From Oscillospiraceae bacterium (GTDB lineage Bacteria; Bacillota; Clostridia; Oscillospirales; Ruminococcaceae), in assembly GCA_017532085.1 (NCBI GenBank), contig JAFXJT010000018.1, positions 28,360 to 92,359 on the forward strand: DNA of 64,000 nt, read 5' to 3'. Below are positions 1-8,391 of this stretch, in pieces. The notes under the pieces are model-generated. The model saw only the letters and a list, made by a program, of their open reading frames with translations, was not told where the DNA came from and searched no databases. The stretch's first letter is position 1; each line of letters opens with the position of its first letter. The translations under genes and the position numbers were made by a program.

Positions 1-221
1 TCAGCACCGCTGAGCACAATCTCATAATCGGGTCGAGGATCATGCAGATGGGTGTCATAGTAGTCGCTGTAGCTGATTTCCTGCTCATAATACAGCTCAT
101 AAAGCCCATCGTCCTCCCCGGTGATCTCTGCTGCGCTGCACACCGCCGGCAGCACAACATGCACTGCGAGCGCCGAAGCAAGCATCGCGGACATCCATCG
201 TACCTGAATCTTGTTTCTCAC
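1..221 (-). CDS. N-terminus of a secreted protein, cut by the window edge
   Basis: A reading frame on the minus strand opens with GTG at 221 and runs off the left edge. GGAGG lies four bases upstream, which decides the start. The first 30 or so residues form a signal peptide: basic MRNKIQVRW, a hydrophobic core, then a likely cleavage after VCSA. The visible mature part (about 43 residues) is rich in Asp, Glu and Tyr. Transcription probably starts from a consensus promoter about 130 bp upstream. I do not recognise the protein; given the rest of the window an extracellular cell-surface or cellulosome-related product is possible, but that is inference. Confidence 0.7.
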   Translation of the reverse strand, partial: MRNKIQVRWMSAMLASALAVHVVLPAVCSAAEITGEDDGLYELYYEQEISYSDYYDTHLHDPRPDYEIVLSGA

Positions 222-350
222 TGTTCCTCCGCCTTTCTGACAACATTCCAACGAGCATATTCTCCCTGTCATGCTGCGGATTTTTTATCAAACACCATAC
301 ATCGGCAAGATAGACAGACTGCATCTGTCCATACTTTTCTACATTAGATT

Positions 351-379
351 ATTATAACAAATCTCTCAGAACTTGTCAA
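351..379 (-). promoter_or_regulatory. sigma-A promoter of the secreted protein gene
   Basis: On the minus strand the -35 box TTGACA (379-374) and the -10 box TATAAT (356-351) are separated by 17 bp, a perfect consensus. It implies a 5' leader of about 120 bases before the GTG start at 221. The gap between this promoter and the ferredoxin promoter at 529 shows no gene. Confidence 0.85.
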
Positions 380-528
380 GATAGTAAAAAGTCTTTTCGT
401 CTTTTTCAAAGAATTTCGGCAACCTATACAAAGGGGATGGAATTTTATTGCGAAAACTCCCTTTGTTTGTGTAAAATTGCGAAATCCAAGCTTTACAGAT
501 GATTCCATGAATTTTTTTAAAAAAGCTC

Positions 529-556
529 TTGCATTTTTTCAGATTTATGATACAAT
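529..556 (+). promoter_or_regulatory. sigma-A promoter of the ferredoxin gene
   Basis: TTGCAT (529-534) and TACAAT (551-556) with a 16 bp spacer lie about 55 bp upstream of the ferredoxin start. Confidence 0.7.
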
Positions 557-617
557 AGGAGATGACCGATCATTGCATCTGCAGCGGTCGAAAAATAAAC
601 ACGGAGGTACAATGATT

Positions 618-788
618 ATGGCATACATGATTTCTGACGAGTGCATCCAGTGCGGTGCCTGCGCTGATGCTTGCCCCGTCGAGGCAATTGCCGAGGGCGA
701 TGGCAAGTATGTAATCAATGCTGACACCTGCATCGAGTGCGGCGCTTGCGCCGAGGCATGTCCCGTTTCTGCTCCTCAGCAGGCATAA
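618..788 (+). CDS. 2[4Fe-4S] ferredoxin
   Basis: A 56-residue bacterial (clostridial-type) ferredoxin, a small cytoplasmic electron carrier. Two CxxCxxCxxxCP motifs are visible, CIQCGACADACP and CIECGACAEACP, each binding one 4Fe-4S cluster, related by the internal duplication typical of the family. The start is taken as the ATG giving MAYMISDE, which matches the usual family N-terminus; an in-frame ATG six bases upstream (612) is closer to GGAGG at 603-607 and could also be used. The gene is monocistronic, with its own promoter and a hairpin downstream. Likely partners are pyruvate:ferredoxin oxidoreductase and hydrogenase, which are not in this window. Confidence 0.95.
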   Translation: MAYMISDECIQCGACADACPVEAIAEGDGKYVINADTCIECGACAEACPVSAPQQA

Positions 789-823
789 TTCGGGCACACT
801 CATCCAAAAAAGGTACGGTTTGG

Positions 824-860
824 CGGCGGCAGCCCAGGCTACCGCCGTTTCCGTTTCTTC
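824..860 (+). terminator. possible terminator after ferredoxin
   Basis: CGGCGG (824-829) pairs with CCGCCG (842-847), with further pairing inside, followed by a T-rich but interrupted tail. Confidence 0.45.
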
Positions 861-938
861 TTACGATATACGTATTATATGACAGCAACACGCCATATTC
901 ACATAAATTGTCAAGTTTGAAAAATCAAGGAGGAATCT

Positions 939-1574
939 ATGCGATTCATGAGACGTTCTGCCGCACTGCTGCTTTGTGCCGTCGTGCTCGGCTCATCCCT
1001 GACATTTGCATCCTGTGACCGTGGAAATACGCCCAACGAAAACAGCAAGCCTGTTGTGACAGCTTATGCTCCCACCGTACCTGCAAACCCCATTGATCCT
1101 TCCGTCAAGGGTGAAACCACGGAAGCCGCCATCGGAGATACGGTCGATTACCAGAAAAAAATATCCGTAACGCTGGATAAGGTTGTTGAAATTGATACAG
1201 CCGGCGGCACCGGTGGCCGTGTCCTCTGCATCGAAATGACCATAGCAAATCACGGCGACAATACCCTGGACTGCAACACGCTTACCCATTTCATCGGTGC
1301 CAAAGAGGGCAAAGACGATGACGCTATGACCCGCAGTACTACTGCCTCTATTTTCGCCAGAAAATACTACACCAAAACAGGAAGCGATCTGCAAAGCTTC
1401 AACTCGCCGATCAAGCCCGGCGAAACCTTAAAGGGATATATCTATATGCTGGCACCTGCTTCCTGGAAGGAACTGTCGATTGCTTATATTCCTTATAAGT
1501 ATTACAGCAATGATAAGGTGCTCTTTACCATTGAAGAATCCAAGCTCACCCATTATACCGAAAGCTTTGATTGA
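939..1574 (+). CDS. lipoprotein with DUF4352-like immunoglobulin fold domain
   Basis: A 211-residue predicted lipoprotein. Residues 1-25 form a signal peptide with a lipobox ending FASC (Cys26). A short Pro/Asn-rich linker follows, then residues 60-205 alternate short beta strands with motifs such as IGDTVDY and CIEMTIANHGDNTL, which resemble DUF4352 proteins of unknown function found on Firmicute surfaces. AGGAGG six bases upstream of 939 decides the start over the ATG three codons later. It is a single-gene unit between the ferredoxin and a convergent M23 peptidase gene. No enzymatic motif was seen. Confidence 0.75.
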   Translation: MRFMRRSAALLLCAVVLGSSLTFASCDRGNTPNENSKPVVTAYAPTVPANPIDPSVKGETTEAAIGDTVDYQKKISVTLDKVVEIDTAGGTGGRVLCIEMTIANHGDNTLDCNTLTHFIGAKEGKDDDAMTRSTTASIFARKYYTKTGSDLQSFNSPIKPGETLKGYIYMLAPASWKELSIAYIPYKYYSNDKVLFTIEESKLTHYTESFD

Positions 1575-1598
1575 TTCCAGATTGTCATATTCCGCATT

Positions 1599-1643
1599 AA
1601 AACGCCTCCGAAGGGTATCATACATACCTCGGAGGCGTTTTTT
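1599..1643. terminator. strong bidirectional terminator
   Basis: AAAACGCCTCCGA (1599-1611) pairs with TCGGAGGCGTTTT and is followed by a T-run; the A-run on the other side gives a T-run on the minus strand. It serves the convergent genes on both sides. Confidence 0.9.
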
Positions 1644-1649
1644 GATGCT

Positions 1650-2423
1650 TTAGTTTTTCTTTTCGAGATAGGCAATGGGATCCACATATCGTTCATTTTG
1701 CAGCAGCTCAAAATGCAGATGCGATTCCAGAGCCGATTCTGCATCTGCCGTATCCCCTACGGCACCGATCACCTTGCCTCGTTCCAGCACCTCTCCGGCA
1801 CTGACCGTCAGCCCCTCATTGAGACCGCAATAACGTGAAACCGTTCCGTCTGCATGAAGAATGGTCACGCAAACGCCCCACAACGGATCCCGCTCCACGG
1901 AGGTTACAGTGCCATCGGCAATGCAGCAGACCTCAGTACCGGCTGCTGCGGCAAAATCCACGCCGTTATGGGTCTGCCAAACGCCGGTGGTAGGCGATTT
2001 TACCAGCTCTCCATTGGAAAAGGGCTGCAGAATGTCACCGGCAATCGGATACACAGGCCGTTCAGCAGGAGCAGTGGTCTGCGCTGTCACAACAGTCGTT
2101 TCCGTTGTGGTGGTTTTGGGTGGAAATACCGCAAGCACATCCTTTTCTGCTGTTGTCACAGTACCGGAAATCCCGGAAGACATTGTGCCTGCCACAGAAT
2201 GCCCGGAGCTTTCGGTCTGCGTGGTAGTGGTTGTGGCTCCTGTCGTGGTCACAGAGGTACCTTCCATACCATCGGAAACGCTGTTTTCGGAAACAGAAGG
2301 CTTCTTCGGGGTTCCTGTTTCCGTATAGGCATACCAGCATGCTGCACCTACCATTGCAACGCATAACGATAATGCCACATAAAATCCTTTGCCGGACATG
2401 GCTGTGTGTTTGGTAGTGTTCAT
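1650..2423 (-). CDS. membrane-anchored M23 family metallopeptidase (SpoIIQ-like)
   Basis: A 257-residue protein with one N-terminal membrane segment (about residues 12-32), a Ser/Thr-rich extracytoplasmic linker (about 35-120) and a C-terminal LytM/M23 domain. The zinc motifs look intact: THNGVDF supplies the first His and Asp and HLHFE the last His, so an active Gly-Gly or peptidoglycan cross-link endopeptidase is possible. The order short cytoplasmic tail, membrane span, linker, LytM domain is that of SpoIIQ, the forespore half of the engulfment channel, and the window also carries gpr, so a sporulation role is plausible but not shown. The ATG at 2423 is preceded by AGAAAGGTG; a longer frame upstream has no site. 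Confidence 0.8.
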   Translation of the reverse strand: MNTTKHTAMSGKGFYVALSLCVAMVGAACWYAYTETGTPKKPSVSENSVSDGMEGTSVTTTGATTTTTQTESSGHSVAGTMSSGISGTVTTAEKDVLAVFPPKTTTTETTVVTAQTTAPAERPVYPIAGDILQPFSNGELVKSPTTGVWQTHNGVDFAAAAGTEVCCIADGTVTSVERDPLWGVCVTILHADGTVSRYCGLNEGLTVSAGEVLERGKVIGAVGDTADAESALESHLHFELLQNERYVDPIAYLEKKN

Positions 2424-2632
2424 AATGAAATCACCTTTCTGTATATGGAATCCTGATATCCCTTGATGGGCTTGCGCAAGTATTCTTGCCGGATTCGGTG
2501 AAATTATACAAGCGCCTTGCTTGTTTTTATCAAAACATAGTTTCCTCTTTTTTTCTTGCAAAGGACGTCCTATGCTTTCACAACAATTCCTTATGATTCT
2601 GCAAAACGGAAAACCTGCGATGCACTTTCCTC

Positions 2633-2661
2633 TTGCGCTTTGTGCGGCAATATGCTATAAT
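2633..2661 (+). promoter_or_regulatory. sigma-A promoter of the acetylesterase gene
   Basis: TTGCGC (2633-2638), 17 bp spacer, TATAAT (2656-2661). Confidence 0.8.
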
Positions 2662-2693
2662 ATCACAAATAATCAAAAACGGAGGCCTTTTTT

Positions 2694-4208
2694 ATGCGTA
2701 CCGCAGCGATTTTCAGTCACAACATGGTGCTCCAGCGGGAAAAGCCCATCCGTATCTGGGGAGATGCGGATTCCGGCGAGCAGATCTGCATCACATTGGG
2801 CGATTGCTCTGTTTCCGTCATTGCCAGAAACAACCGCTGGCTCGCAATACTGCCGCCGATGTCAGCCGCCGTGGGACTTACCATGACCATTCGCGGCGCG
2901 GTCGATACCATCACCTTCACCAATATTGCCATTGGCGAAGTATGGCTCTGCGGCGGTCAGAGCAATATGGAATTCGAAATCCACAGCGAACAAAACGGCG
3001 AGGCGCTGCTGCAAACATTATCACCCGATTGCGGCGTGCGCTTCTATTATACCCCGAAGCAGCGCATCAAGGATGAGCAGTTTGAAGCCATCGAGCGCAA
3101 CACATGCTGGACAGAAGCTTCCCCTAAGGATTCTCGCGCATGGTCTGCCGTCGGTTTGTATTTTGCATTGCAGATTTCCAAAGCACTGGATGTCACCGTA
3201 GGGCTCATCGGCTGCAACTGGGGCGGCACCTCTGCCTGTGCATGGATTCCCAGAGAAACCTTGGAGGAGCATCCCGCATTGTATCCTTATCTGGAAGATT
3301 ACGATGCCGCCATGAAGGGAAAAACTATGCAAGAACATATCCGGGAATACGATGAATATATTGTATATCAGGATGCGTGGAATCTCCGCTGCGGAGAATG
3401 CTGCGCCAAAGAACCCGGCTGTTCGTGGGATCGGGTTCTGGAAGTCTGCGGAGAATCTCGATATCCCGGTCCGATGGGTCCGAAAAACGAATATCGTCCC
3501 GGCGGCTTGTATGAAACCATGCTGTCAAGAGTCTGCCCTTATACACTGCGGGGATTCCTCTATTATCAAGGAGAATCCGATGATCACCGCCCCGATACCT
3601 ATGCGCTGCTGCTGTCAGCACTGATCGGAAAATGGCGCAGCGATTGGCAGGATCCTGCTTTGCCTTTTCTAAATGTACAGCTCCCCATGTTCCGCTACCG
3701 GCATGATCCCGATTATCAGCACTGGTGCAGAATCAGAGAAGCGCAGGCGGATGTTTACTGCACATTGAAGCATACAGGTCTTGCTGTATTGGCAGATTGC
3801 GGTGAGCTGGATAACATTCATCCTATTGAAAAGAAAACCGTCGGAGAGCGTCTTGCATTACAGGCACTCTATGAGGTCTATGGTATCATCAGCCAAGAAG
3901 ATGCCTGTGCGCCCATGTATCGGGATCATTATGTGATCGGCAATACCATGATCCTCCGCATCGACAATGCGGCACATGGGTTTGTGCTGCATGGCGAACC
4001 TGCAGGCTTTACATTGGCAGGCGAAGATCGCTGCTTCTATCCGGCGAAAGCAGTGCTTGCCGAAGGACAGATCCGGCTGACTGCAGCAGAAGTATCCACA
4101 CCTTGCTATGCCCGCTATGCCTGGTCGAATTTTACAACTGTACACATCTACGGGAAAAACGGCTTGCCTCTTATGCCCTTCCGCACCCATCGCACCGATA
4201 CGGTCTGA
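2694..4208 (+). CDS. sialate O-acetylesterase-type SGNH hydrolase
   Basis: A 504-residue esterase of the sialate O-acetylesterase family (Pfam SASA, DUF303), which removes acetyl groups from sialic acids or from acetylated plant polysaccharide fragments. Visible signatures are the N-terminal strand repeat (NMVLQRE, IWGDA), the nucleophile motif GGQSNME (Ser90), the oxyanion motif GGTSACAW, YYQGESD, and the closing DNIHP motif with Asp373 and His376. No signal peptide is present, so it probably acts in the cytoplasm on imported oligosaccharides. GGAGG seven bases before 2694 sets the start. In a fibre degrader the substrate is more likely acetylated hemicellulose or pectin oligomers than sialic acid; this is inference. 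Confidence 0.88.
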   Translation: MRTAAIFSHNMVLQREKPIRIWGDADSGEQICITLGDCSVSVIARNNRWLAILPPMSAAVGLTMTIRGAVDTITFTNIAIGEVWLCGGQSNMEFEIHSEQNGEALLQTLSPDCGVRFYYTPKQRIKDEQFEAIERNTCWTEASPKDSRAWSAVGLYFALQISKALDVTVGLIGCNWGGTSACAWIPRETLEEHPALYPYLEDYDAAMKGKTMQEHIREYDEYIVYQDAWNLRCGECCAKEPGCSWDRVLEVCGESRYPGPMGPKNEYRPGGLYETMLSRVCPYTLRGFLYYQGESDDHRPDTYALLLSALIGKWRSDWQDPALPFLNVQLPMFRYRHDPDYQHWCRIREAQADVYCTLKHTGLAVLADCGELDNIHPIEKKTVGERLALQALYEVYGIISQEDACAPMYRDHYVIGNTMILRIDNAAHGFVLHGEPAGFTLAGEDRCFYPAKAVLAEGQIRLTAAEVSTPCYARYAWSNFTTVHIYGKNGLPLMPFRTHRTDTV

Positions 4209-4316
4209 GCAGCGGCCGCCGCTTGTACAGATAGCTGCCGGCTTTGATCCAAAAAAATTAAATTCACTGCCCTGTTCCGACATCGTCCGACAGGGCAGCT
4301 GTGTTATACTGGTTCT

Positions 4317-4428
4317 ATCAGATTGCCATGCAGTCTGATCGTCAGATCGACATTGTGTTCTCCGAAAAACACCCTTTGCCCTATGGGCACCCCATGCTGC
4401 TGTTCTGCGCACATGGGGCTTCTTTTTT
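4317..4428 (+). ncRNA. candidate small RNA of about 110 nt
   Basis: An extended -10 element TGTTATACT (4302-4310) lies just upstream, though no good -35 box is visible. The region begins with a stem ATCAGA/TCTGAT and ends in an intrinsic terminator, CCCCATG/CATGGGG followed by a T7 run. There is no open reading frame worth calling. It could instead be a 3' processed part of the esterase mRNA. Confidence 0.35.
4390..4428 (+). terminator. intrinsic terminator
   Basis: CCCCATG (4390-4396) pairs with CATGGGG (4412-4418), followed by CTTCTTTTTTT. Confidence 0.8.
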
Positions 4429-4452
4429 TCTGCACAGAACATTTCGCAGCCC

Positions 4453-4482
4453 TTGACAATATCCCTCTGTTTGTGATACAAT
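4453..4482 (+). promoter_or_regulatory. sigma-A promoter of the tail-anchored protein gene
   Basis: TTGACA (4453-4458), 18 bp spacer, TACAAT (4477-4482). Confidence 0.8.
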
Positions 4483-4529
4483 AAAATATCATGCAGAGAT
4501 AATGCTATGCGGAAAGGCGGTTGATTCCG

Positions 4530-5216
4530 ATGTCTGATCTGTTCTTTTGTCCCGAACGCTGGGAACCCGATGCCATGATCTCCACAAATATCGCCAAACG
4601 GCTCACCGTAACCGGCTTTGACGGCAAGCCTGCCGAAGCTTGGCAGCTGGGCGATTGGTGGTATAACTGGACAAGCATTACTTCAAAAATCCCGATCGAA
4701 AGCGGATGGCTTGAATCCGGTGAGGAATATCGCTTCTGCTTCTGGATCAATGGCGGCGAAAACGATCGCTATGACGAAGTATGCTATCTGGAAATCTTCG
4801 GTGATTGCTGGGAAAATCGTCTTACCTTCAAACTCAACCGCGACTTTACAAAACCAATCCTTGAAAAGAACGGCTGGCTGCTGTATGCTGTTCCCTTCGT
4901 GGCACCGGAAGCAACCGAGGCACTGAACTTCCGATTTGTCGCCTGCGGTGCTGTATGCACCATTGCGGGAATCCCTGATATGAATATCGCTGCCTGCGAA
5001 GCACTGACGCCGGATGTCAGAAATTTTGATAAGCCGCAGCGGCATAACATCGTATTCCCCAATGGATGGGAGCCATCTCACGAGGCTGTGCTCGTACTGA
5101 AAACCGGAAAGAAAACGGTAACACTGTCCAAATCCGTGTTGAAAAAGGCGGCAATCGCTACCGCTGCCATAGCAGGCTGCGTTCTGCTGGGCACGCTCAT
5201 CAAACGGAAAAAATAA
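4530..5216 (+). CDS. hypothetical protein with C-terminal membrane anchor
   Basis: A 228-residue protein I do not recognise. Residues 1-160 are rich in Trp, Phe and acidic residues (WQLGDWWYNWTS, CFWINGGENDRYDE) and look like a beta-sandwich, perhaps carbohydrate- or ligand-binding. Residues 195-224 form a hydrophobic helix followed by IKRKK, a tail anchor with the bulk of the protein in the cytoplasm. There is no signal peptide. The ATG at 4530 is preferred over a TTG at 4521 that would sit on the ribosome site GGAAAGGCGG. It is followed at 89 bp by ychF, possibly co-transcribed. Confidence 0.7.
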   Translation: MSDLFFCPERWEPDAMISTNIAKRLTVTGFDGKPAEAWQLGDWWYNWTSITSKIPIESGWLESGEEYRFCFWINGGENDRYDEVCYLEIFGDCWENRLTFKLNRDFTKPILEKNGWLLYAVPFVAPEATEALNFRFVACGAVCTIAGIPDMNIAACEALTPDVRNFDKPQRHNIVFPNGWEPSHEAVLVLKTGKKTVTLSKSVLKKAAIATAAIAGCVLLGTLIKRKK

Positions 5217-5304
5217 AATCATCCCGCGTCGGCTGCCCGATAGCTCCTGCATCAGCGCCGGCGCGGCGCTTTGTGCAAAGACATTGCATCATGGAGGAAA
5301 CAAT

Positions 5305-6399
5305 ATGAAACTTGGTATGGTTGGTCTGCCCAACGTAGGAAAAAGCACGCTGTTCAATGCGCTCACCAATGCCGGCGCAGAATCCGCAAACTATCCGTTC
5401 TGTACGATTGATAAGAATGTAGGCATCGTTTCGGTTCCCGATTCCCGTCTGGATGCATTGGCAAAATGCTATCAGCCGAAAAAATTCACGCCTGCTACTT
5501 TGATGTTTGTGGATATCGCAGGTCTGGTGAAAGGCGCATCCAAAGGTGAGGGCTTGGGCAACCGCTTTCTTGCCGATATCCGGGAAATGGATGCCATCAT
5601 CCATGTGGTGCGATGCTTTGAGGACGATAACATCGTGCACGTTGACGGCTCTGTGGATCCCGCTCGTGACGTGGAAGTGATCAATCTGGAGCTGATCTTT
5701 TCCGATATCGAACTGCTGGAACGCCGCATTGACCGCACCAAAAAGCTCGCAAAGGGCGATAAGAAGTATCTCGCTGATGTGGCCGTCATGGAGCATCTGC
5801 TGGAGCATCTCACAGAAGGCAATCCCGTCCGCAGCTTTGTATGCTCCGAGGAAGAACGTGCAATGCTGACCGAAACGCCCTTCCTCACCGCCAAACCCGT
5901 TATCTATGCCGCCAATCTCTCGGAAGCGGATTTTTCGGCGGATTACGAAAGCAATCCTCATTATCAAGCCATACAGAACATCGCCGCTGCGGAACAGGCA
6001 GCCGTATTCCCCATCTGCGCCCAGATCGAAGCGGAAATCTCCGGTATGAGCGAAGAGGATCAGGCAATGTTCCTGGAAGATCTGGGGCTGCAGGAATCGG
6101 GTCTGAGCCGCATCATCCAGGCAAGCTATGCATTGCTGGGTCTGATTTCCTTCCTCACTGCCGGCAGCGATGAATGCCGTGCGTGGACAATTACCAAAGG
6201 CACCAAAGCACCGCAGGCTGCCGGTAAAATCCATACCGATTTTGAAAAAGGCTTTATCCGTGCCGAAGTCATCGCCTTCGATGACTTCATGGCCAACGGC
6301 AGCATCAGCGTGGCAAAAGAAAAAGGATTGGTTCGCATGGAGGGAAAAACATACGAGGTTGCCGACGGCGATATTATCACGTTCCATTTCACTTCGTAA
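5305..6399 (+). CDS. ychF: redox-regulated ATPase YchF
   Basis: A 364-residue Obg-family P-loop ATPase, the usual YchF length. Seen in order: G1 GLPNVGKST (residues 8-16), NYPFCTID, DIAGLVKGASKGEGLGNRFL as the G3 region, the G4 variant NLSE in place of NKxD, which in this family gives preference for ATP over GTP, and a C-terminal TGS domain (about 275-362, ending DGDIITFHFTS). YchF associates with ribosomes and is implicated in translation fidelity and stress responses. GGAGG at 5293-5297 sets the start at 5305. Confidence 0.97.
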   Translation: MKLGMVGLPNVGKSTLFNALTNAGAESANYPFCTIDKNVGIVSVPDSRLDALAKCYQPKKFTPATLMFVDIAGLVKGASKGEGLGNRFLADIREMDAIIHVVRCFEDDNIVHVDGSVDPARDVEVINLELIFSDIELLERRIDRTKKLAKGDKKYLADVAVMEHLLEHLTEGNPVRSFVCSEEERAMLTETPFLTAKPVIYAANLSEADFSADYESNPHYQAIQNIAAAEQAAVFPICAQIEAEISGMSEEDQAMFLEDLGLQESGLSRIIQASYALLGLISFLTAGSDECRAWTITKGTKAPQAAGKIHTDFEKGFIRAEVIAFDDFMANGSISVAKEKGLVRMEGKTYEVADGDIITFHFTS

Positions 6400-6491
6400 A
6401 TCTGCATACAAAGCCGACAATCCGGCCGGATGCAGTGTCGTTGTTTCTTGTAAAAATCGCCAAAAGCATGAAAAAACAGCGTAAAATCGGA

Positions 6492-6520
6492 AAAGCGGAC
6501 TTGACAAAGTCCGCTTTTTG
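6492..6520 (+). terminator. terminator of ychF with the next -35 box in its loop
   Basis: AAAGCGGACTT (6492-6502) and AAGTCCGCTTT (6507-6517) form an 11 bp stem with loop GACA, followed by TTG. The loop and stem shoulder spell TTGACA, the -35 box of the next promoter. Confidence 0.85.
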
Positions 6521-6529
6521 TGTTATGAT
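6501..6529 (+). promoter_or_regulatory. sigma-A promoter of rpmG-secE-nusG-rplK-rplA
   Basis: TTGACA (6501-6506), 17 bp spacer, TATGAT (6524-6529). The -35 box lies inside the terminator of the preceding gene, so the two signals share DNA. Confidence 0.85.
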
Positions 6530-6534
6530 TGTAC

Positions 6535-6560
6535 TACCTCTTTGCGGAGGTGTCTTTTTT
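6535..6560 (+). promoter_or_regulatory. attenuator-like hairpin at the start of the rpmG leader
   Basis: ACCTC (6536-6540) pairs with GAGGT (6547-6551), followed by GTCTTTTTT. It begins at or next to the predicted transcription start, so it may cause early termination. The leader to rpmG is about 180 bases and otherwise unassigned. Confidence 0.4.
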
Positions 6561-6717
6561 GTGCCTATTTACGGCTCAAAAGGCAAATCGGAATCGCGCT
6601 TGTGTGGTGCTTGCACAATGCCGGAACGCTCCGCATCACAGAGGGAGGCAAACTTGTTTCGCAATCAGCACAATGCTGCTGTATGTGCGAAAAATCTGAT
6701 ACAGGAGGTGCCGACAA

Positions 6718-6867
6718 ATGCGAGTGAAGATCACTTTGGCATGCACTGAGTGCAAACGCCGGAACTATGTTTCCAAGAAGAACAAGAAAAATGACCCCGA
6801 CAGAATCGAACTGAAAAAGCACTGCAGATTCTGCAACAAGCACACCACGCATAAGGAAACCAAATAA
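6718..6867 (+). CDS. rpmG: 50S ribosomal protein L33
   Basis: A 49-residue protein, first of the rpmG-secE-nusG group. It starts [17 protein letters not shown] and carries two Cys pairs, CTEC and CRFC, so it is the zinc-binding (C+) form of L33, a component of the large subunit near the E site. ACAGGAGGTG eight bases upstream fixes the start. Confidence 0.95.
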   Translation: MRVKITLACTECKRRNYVSKKNKKNDPDRIELKKHCRFCNKHTTHKETK

Positions 6868-6991
6868 GAACGCAGCTGAAGCCCTTTCCGACTCTGCCCC
6901 CCGATGGACGGGACTGCGTCGGTTCTGCTTCTCGAAAGCGCTCGGATGACAAACACAGCATCCATGCAATGAGCGCGGAAAGGAACTAGCA

Positions 6992-7249
6992 ATGGCAAAG
7001 GACAAAGAGCTGAAAGCCGCTTCCGAAAAGAGCGACAAGAAGGACAAGAAGCCGAAGAAGAAAAACGGTATTGTCAAATGGTTCAAGGATCTGCGACTGG
7101 AAATGAAGAAGGTCGTATGGCCCTCGAAGGAGACCGTTTTCAAAAACAGTGCAGTCGTGTTTGCTGCCATGCTTTTGTGCGCAGCCTTCACTTTCCTGCT
7201 GGATCGAGGTTTCCTGTGGCTCTTCGAGTTCGCAATCAGCGGCAAGTAA
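6992..7249 (+). CDS. secE: preprotein translocase subunit SecE
   Basis: An 85-residue SecE of the short, single-span type. A Lys-rich N-terminal segment (about residues 1-27) leads to the conserved amphipathic helix and hinge WFKDLRLEMKKVVWPS and one transmembrane helix (about 53-75). It is an essential part of the SecYEG channel. Its place between rpmG and nusG is the standard bacterial order. GGAAAGGAAC upstream supports the start. Confidence 0.95.
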   Translation: MAKDKELKAASEKSDKKDKKPKKKNGIVKWFKDLRLEMKKVVWPSKETVFKNSAVVFAAMLLCAAFTFLLDRGFLWLFEFAISGK

Positions 7250-7314
7250 TCGGCCAATGAGCACTCAACTCAAAACAACAAATGCGCTTTTGCGCAGAAA
7301 GCGGTGGAAACGTA

Positions 7315-7857
7315 ATGACGAATGAAACCGGTATCGGCCCGGCACAGTGGTATGTACTGCATACCTATTCCGGCTACGAAAACAAGGTTGCGCAAAGCAT
7401 CATGAAGCTGGTGGAATATCGCAAGCTCCAGGATATGATCGTGGAGGTGCAGATTCCTACCGAGCAGGTTCGCGAGATCACAGACGGCAAGGAAAAAGAA
7501 GTGACCCGAAAGATTTTTCCCGGCTATGTTCTCGTGAAAATGGTTTATACCGATGAGATTGCATATCTGCTCCGCACCATACGGGGTATGACAGGCTTTG
7601 TCGGTTCAAACCCCAATGACCCTGTTCCCCTTTCGGAAAAAGAGGTCGCCGCTTTGGGCGTGGATCTCGGACAAGTGGTACAGGTCAACATCAGCGTCGG
7701 CGATATCGTCCGCATTGCAGGTACTGCAATGGATGGCTTCACCGGCACCGTACAGAGCATCGATGCAGAAAACGGCATCTGCAATGTATTGGTATCCATG
7801 TTCGGTCAGGAGACTCCGACCGAGCTTTCTCTCAGTCAGGTTATCCGCTTAGACTGA
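7315..7857 (+). CDS. nusG: transcription termination/antitermination factor NusG
   Basis: A 180-residue NusG with an NGN domain (WYVLHTYSGYENKV at the N-terminus, FPGYVLVKM in the middle) and a C-terminal KOW domain (VNISVGDIVRI through GFTGTVQSID). It binds RNA polymerase and affects pausing, Rho action and transcription-translation coupling. The ATG at 7315 follows GGTGG; an earlier in-frame ATG at 7282 lacks a site and would add a non-homologous tail. Confidence 0.97.
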   Translation: MTNETGIGPAQWYVLHTYSGYENKVAQSIMKLVEYRKLQDMIVEVQIPTEQVREITDGKEKEVTRKIFPGYVLVKMVYTDEIAYLLRTIRGMTGFVGSNPNDPVPLSEKEVAALGVDLGQVVQVNISVGDIVRIAGTAMDGFTGTVQSIDAENGICNVLVSMFGQETPTELSLSQVIRLD

Positions 7858-7965
7858 TTCAATGACAGACGGGGCAGTAAATCTGCACAAACCCGTCCGT
7901 GGGAGAGATAACGTCAAACGATACGTTGTCCCGCCATACACCACATTTATTGGAGGTTAATCACC

Positions 7966-8391
7966 ATGGCACAGAAAGTTGTCGGCTTTGTAAAGCTTCA
8001 GATTCCGGCTGGTAAGGCAACCCCTGCACCTCCGGTCGGTCCCGCCCTCGGTCAGCACGGTGTTAATATCATGGGCTTCTGCAAGGAGTTCAATGAGCGC
8101 ACCAAGAATGATGCCGGTCTCATCATTCCGGTTGTCATTACCGTATATGCAGACCGTTCCTTCACCTTCATCACCAAGACGCCGCCCGCACCTGTTCTGA
8201 TCAAGAAAGCCTGCGGTATTGATAAGGCATCCGGTGTGCCCAACAAGACTAAGGTTGCTACCATCACCAAGGATCAGATCCAGAAGATCGCTGAGCAGAA
8301 AATGGCTGACCTCAATGCCGCTTCTCTTGAGGCTGCAATGAGCATGATTGCCGGTACTGCTCGTTCCATGGGCGTTGTCGTCGCAGACTAA
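7966..8391 (+). CDS. rplK: 50S ribosomal protein L11
   Basis: A 141-residue L11, the standard length. The N-terminal domain signature [20 protein letters not shown] and the C-terminal RNA-binding domain (about residues 75-141) are complete. L11 with 23S rRNA forms the GTPase-associated region. GGAGG lies nine bases upstream. It is co-directional with nusG and rplA. Confidence 0.98.
   Translation: MAQKVVGFVKLQIPAGKATPAPPVGPALGQHGVNIMGFCKEFNERTKNDAGLIIPVVITVYADRSFTFITKTPPAPVLIKKACGIDKASGVPNKTKVATITKDQIQKIAEQKMADLNAASLEAAMSMIAGTARSMGVVVAD

Larger units (their letters stand above)
4209..4529. other. intergenic region with hairpins, a candidate RNA and a promoter
   Basis: No protein gene is seen in this 321 bp gap. 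It holds a perfect 7 bp stem hairpin (GCCCTGT/ACAGGGC, 4269-4296) without a T-run, an extended -10 element, a second hairpin, an intrinsic terminator and the promoter of the next gene, annotated separately. Confidence 0.6.

Noticed and set aside
5200-6507. Minus-strand open frame of 435 codons opposite ychF
   Set aside because: Antisense shadow of ychF; rich in Cys and His as reversed frames in this genome are, with no start signal.
7861-7965. Possible L11/L1 type autoregulatory site between nusG and rplK
   Set aside because: Short GC-rich stems are present but nothing that I can match to the known L1-binding mimic with confidence.
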